From Sva-07 sp963698435 (lineage in GTDB: Bacteria; Actinomycetota; Acidimicrobiia; Acidimicrobiales; Ilumatobacteraceae): 64,000 nt of DNA. The DNA is taken from assembly GCA_963698435.1 (NCBI GenBank), contig CAVOQV010000018.1, forward strand, positions 372,001 to 436,000, read 5' to 3'. Shown here piece after piece: positions 57,463 through 64,000 of the stretch. The translations under genes and the position numbers were made by a program. A model generated the notes under the pieces. The model was not told where the DNA came from. It worked only from the letters and a program-made list of their open reading frames with translations, and made no database searches. Positions within the stretch are counted from its first letter, which is position 1. Every line of letters begins with the position of its first letter.

Positions 57463-58148
57463 CCGTCCAGCGTACGGTCGACGCCGTCGGCGTGCGCAAT
57501 CACCGCGGAGGTCGAGTCGGCGCTGCCGGTCGCCCCCCGATCCCGTATCCAGCGAATGATCTCGACGATCGCAGTGATCGACAGGGCGACGCCGAACGCC
57601 AGCCAGAACGCCAGTGCGTGGTTGTCCTCGAATGCCTGCCCGAACAGATAGCCGAGACCGGCGGCGTAGGTCGCCCAGACGAGCCCGGCCACCGCTACCC
57701 ACGCGGCGAACCACAGTCGAGGTTGCTGGGTGATGCCGGATGACACCGTGAGGATCGTGCGCCCACCAGGGATGAACCGCGCGGTGATCAGCAGCATGCC
57801 GCCTCGCTTCTTGATCTGGAGGCCGGCGGCGTCGATTCGTGCCGCCCGGTTCGGCTTTCGCGCAGCCCACGCCCGGACACGAGGCTCGAATTTGTCGCCG
57901 ATCGCATAGGCGAGGTTGTCGCCGAGGAACGCACCGACTGCACCTGCCAGGATCACGAAGGCCAAGGTCTGGTTGCCGGCACCGGCCGCGACGCCACCAG
58001 CGATCACCGTGGTCTCGCCGGGGACGATGGGGAGCACGGAGTCGAGCAGTGCCACCGAGAAGATGATCAGCAGGAACCACCAGTTCGCCGAGAACTCGTC
58101 GAGCCACTCGCTGATGTCCGTGATGATGTTGGCGACGATGCCGACCAT
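57459..58148 (-). CDS. DedA-family (VTT-domain) membrane protein
   Basis: Protein of 229 aa. DedA hallmarks: DSVLPIVPGETTVIAGGVAAG, GAFLGDNLAYAIGDKFEP, GGMLLITARFIPGGRTILTVSSGI, about five helices. The conserved ARFIPGGR carries the essential Arg. DedA proteins flip phospholipids or undecaprenyl phosphate. The stop overlaps etfA, so this gene heads the mycofactocin-linked operon, an unusual partner. TAGCGT lies 9 nt before the ATG at 58148 (minus strand), and two family-A repeats lie further upstream. Confidence 0.87.
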   Translation of the reverse strand: MVGIVANIITDISEWLDEFSANWWFLLIIFSVALLDSVLPIVPGETTVIAGGVAAGAGNQTLAFVILAGAVGAFLGDNLAYAIGDKFEPRVRAWAARKPNRAARIDAAGLQIKKRGGMLLITARFIPGGRTILTVSSGITQQPRLWFAAWVAVAGLVWATYAAGLGYLFGQAFEDNHALAFWLAFGVALSITAIVEIIRWIRDRGATGSADSTSAVIAHADGVDRTLDG

Positions 58149-58219
58149 GAGGTTTCGACGCTAGCGGCCGGCGTGGACGCGCAGCCCCCGATTCGTTGCC
58201 GGGCGCGGCGCCCAGGCGG

Positions 58220-58261
58220 GCGATGAGCGAAATGCGCCTATGCGGTCGGTTCGCTCATCGC
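58220..58261. repeat. 42-bp hairpin repeat, family A, copy 4
   Basis: Perfect 12-bp arms GCGATGAGCGAA / TTCGCTCATCGC around an 18-nt loop. Upstream of the DedA operon. Confidence 0.93.
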
Positions 58262-58280
58262 GGGTGGGTGGCTCAGGCGG

Positions 58281-58322
58281 GCGATGAGCGAAATGCGCGT
58301 ATGTGGTCGGTTCGCTCATCGC
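58281..58322. repeat. 42-bp hairpin repeat, family A, copy 5
   Basis: As copy 4, with the same 12-bp arms; 61 bp after it, the same period as copies 1 and 2 at 1.4 kb. Confidence 0.93.
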
Positions 58323-58339
58323 TGCGCTGGTGGGTGTGG

Positions 58340-60877
58340 TCAGGGGCTGACGGTGATGCGGACGCGGGCCCGTTCGTCGGCCGCAGAGGCGGCGATCACG
58401 AGGTCGTACTCTCCCGGTTCGATCATCCATGCGTTGGTTGCGGTGTCCCAGTGATGGAACGCCTCGGGGCCGAACTCGAGGGTCGCCTCGGCGGTGGAAC
58501 CGGCGGGGACCACCAACTTCTCCCAGGCCTTGAGTTCCTTGGGCGGTCGGACCGCCGACGGCGCCACCGGCGCGACGTACCCCTGGACGACCACGGTCGC
58601 ATCACGATCGCCCGTCGCCGTGACCGGAACCGAGACGCTGATGTGGTCGCCGACGGCGATCGATCGGGTCGACGTGGTCGGTGATCCCCAGGCGGCGCTC
58701 CCGTAGCTGAGTCCATGACCGAACGGAAACCGTGGCCGGACGCCACGGGCGTCGTAGCCGCGGTAGCCCATGAACAGGCCCTCGCCATACCGCTGGGTGC
58801 CCGCCCCGGTGCTGTCGTGGTCGGGGGCGTGGTGCAGATAGGCGGGATGATCGGTGAGTCGAGCAGGGATCGTCGTCGGCAGTCGACCGCCAGGGTCGGC
58901 GACGCCGAGCAGCACGTCGAGGAGGCCTTCGGCCTGCTCCTGTCCGGCGAAGAACGACGTGAGAATCGCTCGCGCCGAACCCGGATCCTCCGGATCGGCC
59001 CAGTCCATCGTCACCGGCGAGCCAGCATTCACGATCACCACCGTGTTCGGGTTCGCCGCGACGACGCGCCGAACGAGCTCGTCCTGGCCGCCGGGCAGAT
59101 CCATCGTGGCGCGGTCGTGGCCTTCGGTCTCCCACTCGTCGTTCGTTCCGACCATCACGACGGCCACATCCGCGTCGGCGGCAGCGGCGATGGCCCGGTC
59201 CATCAGATCGGCGGGCTCGGGTGGGCGGATCCCGACGCGGATGGCGGCGAACCCGTTGCCGGAAGCAGTCGCGAAACCGACGTAGAGCGGCACCGCTTCG
59301 CCGGCGCGGCACTCCATCTCGTGTGTGATCTCGACGCTCCCGTAACCGAAGAATTCCTCGCTGCGCGGCAGCGACATGTCGCGGTCGGCGAGCACCTCCC
59401 GCAACCCGTCGCCGGTATCGACCGCCACCGTCATCGGGCCGGTGGTCACGACGCCGATCGTGTGTGGCCCGTCGACAGTGGGGACGAACGACCCCTCGAC
59501 ACGAGCGGAGAACTTCCGAGGATCGACACCTTCGGGAAGCGAGCCGAAGAACCGCACGAGCGTGGTCGGCGTCCGCTGCTCGAGGACGGACTGGCGCGTC
59601 CAGTCGCTGCCGTTGACAAACGAAACGGTGAGGCCGCGCTCGCCGGTCGGACCGACCAGTTGGTCTTTGCGAACCACCGGAGTGAGACGATCGATACGGA
59701 CGCCGGGCTCGTAGGTGACCGTGGCACCGGTGGTCGTGTCGGGCCCGATCCGATCGGTGACCGCAGCCAGCAACGTTCGGTGACCGAGCGGGGTGAGGCT
59801 GGCCGAGCCGCCGCCCATGCACCGGTCGATGTCGGCGTTCGGACCGATCACGGCCACCCGTCGGAGCCTCGACGGGTCGAGGGGGAGCACCGGAGAGGTG
59901 CCGGTCGGGCCGGGACTCGGCTCGTTGCGGAGCAGCACGGTTCCGGCGACCGCGGCACGACGGGTCAGGGCGCGCTCGGCTGGGTCATCGATCGACTGCT
60001 CGTCGACGTCGGCGGAACGTTCGTCGGCGCGGACCCGGTTCGCCAGGACGAGCAGGTTGCGTACCAGGCGGTCGACCTGTCGCTCTTCCACGTCGCCGCG
60101 CTCGACCGCCGCGACCAGTTTGTCGCCGTAGATCCGCACGGGTCCTGGCATCTCGAGGTCGAGCCCGGCGTTCGCGGCCGGCGCGGCCTCGTGGACGCCG
60201 TACCAGTCGGAGACGACGAACCCGTCGAAGCCCCATTCGTCGCGCAAGATCTCGGTGAGCAGTCGCCGGTTCTGGGCGGCGTGCTCGCCGCCGACCTTGT
60301 TGTACGAGCTCATGATTCCCCAGGCCTGCGCGTCCTTGACGGTGCGCTCGAACGGACGGAGGTACAGCTCGCGCAGCGTGCGTTCGTCGACGTCGACGTC
60401 GACCGTCATCCGCTCGACCTCGGTGTCGTTCGCGGCGAAGTGCTTCACCGTCACCGCCACGTCGTTGGACTGGACGCCGCGAACCCAGGCCGAAGCGAGC
60501 GCGCCCGTGAGTTCCGGGTCCTCGCTGAAGCATTCGAACGTGCGCCCGCCCAACGGCGTGCGGTGCAGGTTGACGGTGGGCCCGAGCACGATGTGTGAGC
60601 CCTTTCGCACCGCTTCGGTCCCGACCAGCGCGCCGAGGGCGGCGACGAGTTCCGGATCCCACGTGGCGCCGGTGGTGATTCCCGACGGCAGCACGACGCC
60701 CGGGGTGCCCGCGCCGCCGTGTCCTTCTCCCCGGACGCCGTTGGGCCCGTCGGACATCTTCATCTGCGGTACTCCGGCGTCCGGGAACGCTTGCGTCCGC
60801 CACGTTGTCTGCCCGGCGACCAACCGGCACTTGTCGACGAGTGAGAGTGCAGCCATCGCCGCGTCGATGTCGATCAC
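58340..60877 (-). CDS. Glycoside hydrolase family 3 (beta-glucosidase-like) with PA14 insertion
   Basis: Protein of 845 aa. N-terminal TIM barrel: KMSDGPNGVRG, GPTVNLHRTPLGGRTFECFSEDP, VKHFAANDTEVER, and FDGFVVSDWYGVHEA, whose Asp is the nucleophile. Then the alpha/beta sandwich (GPNADIDRCMGGGSASLTP) with an inserted PA14-like domain (VNGSDWTRQSVLEQ, about 390-520) and a C-terminal Fn3-type domain. No signal peptide, so probably cytosolic. Hydrolyses beta-linked sugars; substrate unknown. The start is GTG 60877, 6 nt after CACACT (minus strand). Confidence 0.88.
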   Translation of the reverse strand: MIDIDAAMAALSLVDKCRLVAGQTTWRTQAFPDAGVPQMKMSDGPNGVRGEGHGGAGTPGVVLPSGITTGATWDPELVAALGALVGTEAVRKGSHIVLGPTVNLHRTPLGGRTFECFSEDPELTGALASAWVRGVQSNDVAVTVKHFAANDTEVERMTVDVDVDERTLRELYLRPFERTVKDAQAWGIMSSYNKVGGEHAAQNRRLLTEILRDEWGFDGFVVSDWYGVHEAAPAANAGLDLEMPGPVRIYGDKLVAAVERGDVEERQVDRLVRNLLVLANRVRADERSADVDEQSIDDPAERALTRRAAVAGTVLLRNEPSPGPTGTSPVLPLDPSRLRRVAVIGPNADIDRCMGGGSASLTPLGHRTLLAAVTDRIGPDTTTGATVTYEPGVRIDRLTPVVRKDQLVGPTGERGLTVSFVNGSDWTRQSVLEQRTPTTLVRFFGSLPEGVDPRKFSARVEGSFVPTVDGPHTIGVVTTGPMTVAVDTGDGLREVLADRDMSLPRSEEFFGYGSVEITHEMECRAGEAVPLYVGFATASGNGFAAIRVGIRPPEPADLMDRAIAAAADADVAVVMVGTNDEWETEGHDRATMDLPGGQDELVRRVVAANPNTVVIVNAGSPVTMDWADPEDPGSARAILTSFFAGQEQAEGLLDVLLGVADPGGRLPTTIPARLTDHPAYLHHAPDHDSTGAGTQRYGEGLFMGYRGYDARGVRPRFPFGHGLSYGSAAWGSPTTSTRSIAVGDHISVSVPVTATGDRDATVVVQGYVAPVAPSAVRPPKELKAWEKLVVPAGSTAEATLEFGPEAFHHWDTATNAWMIEPGEYDLVIAASAADERARVRITVSP

Positions 60878-60930
60878 CGCCCGAGTGTGGCAGACCCCGT
60901 TCCACGATGTGCGAGTCGCATCGTGGACGT

Positions 60931-62877
60931 CTACACCGCTGCGCCGGCCCGTTCGCCTTCGACGACTGCGGCGTGGGCTCGGCGGGGAGCGACGCAGTCG
61001 CCGACCCGCTCGACACTGACGCCGGTGGCCTTCAGGTCGAGGTAGAGCCACTCGACCGGGTGGGCGTGGACAGCGAGGACCACCCAGTCGGGCGTGCGTG
61101 TGACGTTCGTGCCCGTCGGGTGGTGCAGAAGGGTGAGCGTGCGGCCGTCCATGCCCATCGGCACGAGGTCGGTGGTCTGCACGATCCCCTTCTCGCCGGC
61201 GCGGATCCACCAGTTCTCCATGTCGAGGGTGATTCCGAGATCCTGTCCGACGACCATCCCCTGGGTGACCACCTCGACGTTGCAGCCGCGATCGGCGAGC
61301 ACTTCGGCGGTGGACGTCGCATGGTGGAAGCCGATCTCGTCGATGACGACGACGTCACCGAACGGCTGCACCGAACCATCGAGGACGTGGCGGACGTCGA
61401 CGACGTTCTCGGCATCCTCCGGCACCCAGGCGGGGCGTGCGGCCTCGGCGCCGGTGGCGATGATCACATGGTCGGGCCGTTGCTCCTCCACGAGGCCCGG
61501 CCAGACACCGACGCCGTACTCGAACTCGACGCCGAGGCGCCGACATTCGGTGAGCTGGTTGCGGATCATGTCGCCGAACTCGGCCCGATTCGGCACCGAC
61601 GCGGCGAGGCGAACCTGGCCCCCGGCAACCTCGTCCTTCTCGTATACGGTCACCTGGTGGCCGTTGCGGCGAGCCGCGATCGCCGCCTGCAGGCCCGCTG
61701 GTCCGGCGCCGACAACCATCACCGACTTCGGCTTCGAGGTCAGTCGCACGGCGCCGACGCCGTCGGACTCGCGGCCGGTACGGGGGTTCTCGATGCAGCC
61801 GAGCCAACGGTTGAGGCCCATCCGGCCAACGCACTCCTGGTTGCAGGACAGGCACAGTCGGGTCTCGTCGGTGGCCCCCGCACGGGCCTTGGCGACGAAG
61901 TCGGCGTCGGCGATCTGACCCCGAACGACGCCGACCAGGTCGCACTGACCCTCCGACAGCGCCCGCTCGGCCTGCAGCGGGTCCTTGAACCGACCGACGC
62001 CGACGACGGGGAGATCGACCGCCTTGCGGATCGCCGAGGGGATGAACATCGCGTACCCGGGCGGGATGTGCATGGAGGCTTCGATCATGAACAGGCTCGC
62101 CGTGGCCACGCCGATCGAGGTGTTGATGTAGTCGACCTGCCCGGTGGCCTCGACGATCTCGGCGATCCGGACCGCGTCGTCGATCGTCGTGCCGTGCTCG
62201 ATCAGCTCGTCGCCGCAGATCCGCACCCCGAGCGCCATGCCGCGCCCGATCTCCTTGCGGACCGCTGCGACGATCTCGACGAGCAGCCGGGTCCGGTTCT
62301 CGAGCGACCCGCCGTAGTCGTCGGTGCGGTGGTTGGTGGCGGGGGAGAGGAAGCCACGCACGATCGAACTGTGCGAGCACTGCAGCTCGATGCCGTCGAA
62401 ACCGCCCTCGGCGCAGTGCTCCGCGACGAGCGCATACCCTGCGACGATCTCGTCGATCTCGGCGTGAGTGACGGCCTTGGGCACCTCGCGGAAGAGTGGA
62501 TCGGCCACCGGCGACGGGCCCCAGACCGGAAGGCGCGAGTACATCGACGACGCTTGGCCGCCGTTGTGGTTGATCTGCGCGAAGATCGGCACCCGGTGGC
62601 GGTGGACGGCCTCGGTGATCTTCCGGTAACCGGGGATCACCTCGCGGTGGAAGCCGTGGATCAGCTTCTCGTAGGGCCAGTCGGTCGGATGTGTCGAATG
62701 CTCCTCGGTGATGATCAGCCCGGTGCCACCGGCGGCGCGGGCGCCGTAGTACGCCGCATGCTGGTCCGTCGGAAGGCCATTGCGTGCGTAGTTCGTGAGG
62801 TGCGCGGAGAACACGATGCGATTGCGCACCTCGACAGGGCCGAGCTGCTGCGGGGTCCAGAGGTACCGGTACGCCAT
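60931..62877 (-). CDS. OYE/FadH-family NADH:flavin oxidoreductase (mycofactocin-associated type)
   Basis: Protein of 648 aa. N-terminal FMN barrel (YLWTPQQLGPVEVRNRIVFSAHLTNYA; INHNGGQAS; FDGIELQCSHSSIVRGFLSP; GVGRFKDPLQAERAL), an iron-sulfur Cys cluster (LCLSCNQECVGRMGLNRWLGC) and a C-terminal FAD/NAD part with VVGAGPAGLQAAIAARR. This is the 2,4-dienoyl-CoA reductase layout, and it resembles oxidoreductases that co-occur with mycofactocin genes; mftE/mftF lie 7 kb away, which supports that. The substrate is unknown. ATG 62877. Confidence 0.85.
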   Translation of the reverse strand: MAYRYLWTPQQLGPVEVRNRIVFSAHLTNYARNGLPTDQHAAYYGARAAGGTGLIITEEHSTHPTDWPYEKLIHGFHREVIPGYRKITEAVHRHRVPIFAQINHNGGQASSMYSRLPVWGPSPVADPLFREVPKAVTHAEIDEIVAGYALVAEHCAEGGFDGIELQCSHSSIVRGFLSPATNHRTDDYGGSLENRTRLLVEIVAAVRKEIGRGMALGVRICGDELIEHGTTIDDAVRIAEIVEATGQVDYINTSIGVATASLFMIEASMHIPPGYAMFIPSAIRKAVDLPVVGVGRFKDPLQAERALSEGQCDLVGVVRGQIADADFVAKARAGATDETRLCLSCNQECVGRMGLNRWLGCIENPRTGRESDGVGAVRLTSKPKSVMVVGAGPAGLQAAIAARRNGHQVTVYEKDEVAGGQVRLAASVPNRAEFGDMIRNQLTECRRLGVEFEYGVGVWPGLVEEQRPDHVIIATGAEAARPAWVPEDAENVVDVRHVLDGSVQPFGDVVVIDEIGFHHATSTAEVLADRGCNVEVVTQGMVVGQDLGITLDMENWWIRAGEKGIVQTTDLVPMGMDGRTLTLLHHPTGTNVTRTPDWVVLAVHAHPVEWLYLDLKATGVSVERVGDCVAPRRAHAAVVEGERAGAAV

Positions 62878-62996
62878 GCCGTGCCAACGGTACCGCGTGA
62901 TCAGTTGCGCATGCTCAGTCCGCCGGGCCCAGCACGTGACGATTTCACCGGGGTTCTGCCCCGCGGTGGAATCGGTGCGGCGAGCAACCCGTGTCG

Positions 62997-63836
62997 TCAG
63001 GTCGGCGGGCCGGCGAGGACGCGATCGAGGTGGCGTTCGAAGGGGACCGTCGGGTCGTCGAGCGAGTCGATCCACCAGGTCATCCCGCCATCGACGAGGC
63101 GCCCGATCTTGTCCGTGGTCTCCGCGTCGTCGGCCTCCGGGCTGCGGTCGATGAAGCACGCCTCGAACGGATCGTCCGGCTCGCGTCGTGCTCGGACGGC
63201 GGCGATGCAGTCGGCGAATTCGTCGACCGAGAGGTAGCCGCCGGCCTTGGCGACCGGCCAGACACCGTCGAACCGGGCGGCGCGGCGGAACGGGGCGCCG
63301 CCCGGCCACCCCCCGGCGACCCAGATCGGGATCCGGCCGTGCACCGGCGCGGGACGGAACTCGACGTCGTCGAGCGTCACCACATCGCCTTGGTACGAGA
63401 CCGCCTCGCCCGACCACAACAGCTGCAATGCGTCGAGCGATTCGTCGAGCAACTTCGCGCGACGCCGCGGGTCGGCGTCCTCACCGAATCGCGTGAACTC
63501 GTCGTCGGGAGCACCGAGGCCGACGCCGAGCCGCAGGCGTCCGCCGCACAGCCGGTCGAGGGTGACCGACTGCCGTGCGACCACCGAGACCCGGCGCCGG
63601 GCGAGCGGCGTGACCATCGGGCCGAGGATCATCCGTTCGGTCGACATCGCAACCGCCGCCAGCGACACCCACGGGTCGACCATCGGCTGCCAGGGCTGAC
63701 GACGGATGACGTGATCCCACAGGAAGAAGCCATCCCACCCCGAGGCTTCCGCGGCGGCGGCGAGTTCGGCGAGGCGCCGCGGGTCGGCGAAGTCGCCTCC
63801 GTTGGGGACGCCCAGCCCGAACTTCGGTGCCGTCAC
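62997..63836 (-). CDS. LLM-class flavin/F420-dependent oxidoreductase
   Basis: Protein of 279 aa. KFGLGVPNGGDFADPRRLAELAAAAEASGWDGFFLWDH, MILGPMVTPLARRRVSVVARQSVTLDRL, GRLRLGVGLGAPDDEF and IPIWVAGGWPGGAPFRRAARFDGVWP are typical luciferase-like barrel segments. The start is GTG 63836, overlapping the stop of the upstream gene as GTGA, so the two are coupled. Substrate unknown. Confidence 0.87.
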   Translation of the reverse strand: MTAPKFGLGVPNGGDFADPRRLAELAAAAEASGWDGFFLWDHVIRRQPWQPMVDPWVSLAAVAMSTERMILGPMVTPLARRRVSVVARQSVTLDRLCGGRLRLGVGLGAPDDEFTRFGEDADPRRRAKLLDESLDALQLLWSGEAVSYQGDVVTLDDVEFRPAPVHGRIPIWVAGGWPGGAPFRRAARFDGVWPVAKAGGYLSVDEFADCIAAVRARREPDDPFEACFIDRSPEADDAETTDKIGRLVDGGMTWWIDSLDDPTVPFERHLDRVLAGPPT

Positions 63837-64000
63837 TGGTTGTCCGCCCGCCGGTAGATCGACACGTGTTGGGCGCTGTCCTCGGTGAACGGCGTGCCGT
63901 TCATGTCGCCGAGCCGGATATCGAGGCGCAAGCCGGCCTCAGCGGCCATGGCGTCGAGTTGGATGGGCGTGGCCCATCGAATCGACCACGGCCGCAATCG
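63833..64000 (-). CDS. Class I SAM-dependent methyltransferase, C-terminal fragment
   Basis: Fifty-five residues enter from the right edge: IQLDAMAAEAGLRLDI, RLGDMNGTPFTEDSAQHV, SIYRRADNQ. The layout (AEAGLR..., DMNGTPFTEDS, final strand) fits the last helix and strands of a class I methyltransferase. The 5' part is outside the window, so the substrate and identity are open. Confidence 0.6.
   Translation of the reverse strand, partial: RLRPWSIRWATPIQLDAMAAEAGLRLDIRLGDMNGTPFTEDSAQHVSIYRRADNQ

Noticed and set aside
53267..58148. A hidden mftA (short precursor ending in Cys-Gly-Val-Tyr) in the mycofactocin operon
   Set aside because: No short frame coding for the conserved IDGMCGVY end was found on either strand in this region.

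Overview
The window is GC-rich, densely packed DNA, typical of a high-GC actinomycete. Several traits point to Actinomycetota: three or four F420/FMN luciferase-like (LLM) oxidoreductases, mycofactocin genes (mftE, mftF and their flavoprotein partners), an IdeR/DtxR-type iron box, an actinobacterial LexA box (CGAAC-N4-GTTCG) on dinB, and many start codons placed 6-7 nt after a TANNNT hexamer, as in leaderless transcripts. The mixture resembles marine or freshwater Acidimicrobiia (Ilumatobacter-like). That placement is an inference from gene content, not a computed classification. No rRNA, tRNA, CRISPR, phage or insertion sequence was recognised.

Layout. 0-1.3 kb: Fe(III) ABC uptake under a probable iron-regulator box. 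1.4-18.6 kb: a metabolic patchwork with a CsoR/CstR-like operator before a DUF2892 gene, a nucleosidase, a flavin monooxygenase, CorA, a LysR regulator with a ferritin-like 'metal hydrolase', a sterol-desaturase-family hydroxylase, an EAL-HDOD protein, aroQ, a TauD-type dioxygenase, YceI, and an SMP-30 enzyme with a 27-bp repeat at its start. 18.7-29.8 kb: a membrane-anchored multicopper oxidase; an acyl-ACP-reductase-like protein coupled to an SDR; an ECF sigma/anti-sigma pair; an acyl-ACP thioesterase pair; a dimethylformamidase-like protein. 29.9-42.7 kb: SOS-boxed dinB; a complete polyamine importer (potABCD) divergent from an aminobutyraldehyde-type dehydrogenase; a Na+/H+ antiporter with RCK domain; a hydrolase-OsmC fusion. 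42.8-52.1 kb: YihY, ung, a PLP deaminase/desulfhydrase, an IPNS-like oxygenase, a secreted cell-wall protein, a ROK kinase, a DUF418 protein, an alanine-racemase-like protein and DUF4395. 52.0-58.1 kb: one operon, DedA-etfA-fixC-like-ferredoxin-etfB-mftE-mftF, which looks like the electron-output arm of mycofactocin metabolism. 58.3-64 kb: GH3 glycosidase, an OYE/FadH-type oxidoreductase of the kind associated with mycofactocin, an LLM oxidoreductase and the end of a methyltransferase.

Two intergenic repeat families are spread through the window: a 42-bp hairpin (five copies, two of them as tandem pairs with an identical 61-bp period) and a 52-bp imperfect palindrome (four copies). Between about 47.2 and 55.7 kb six genes carry single-base frameshifts while the rest of the window has none. 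This looks more like a local stretch of poor sequence than real decay, so those genes are probably functional in the organism.
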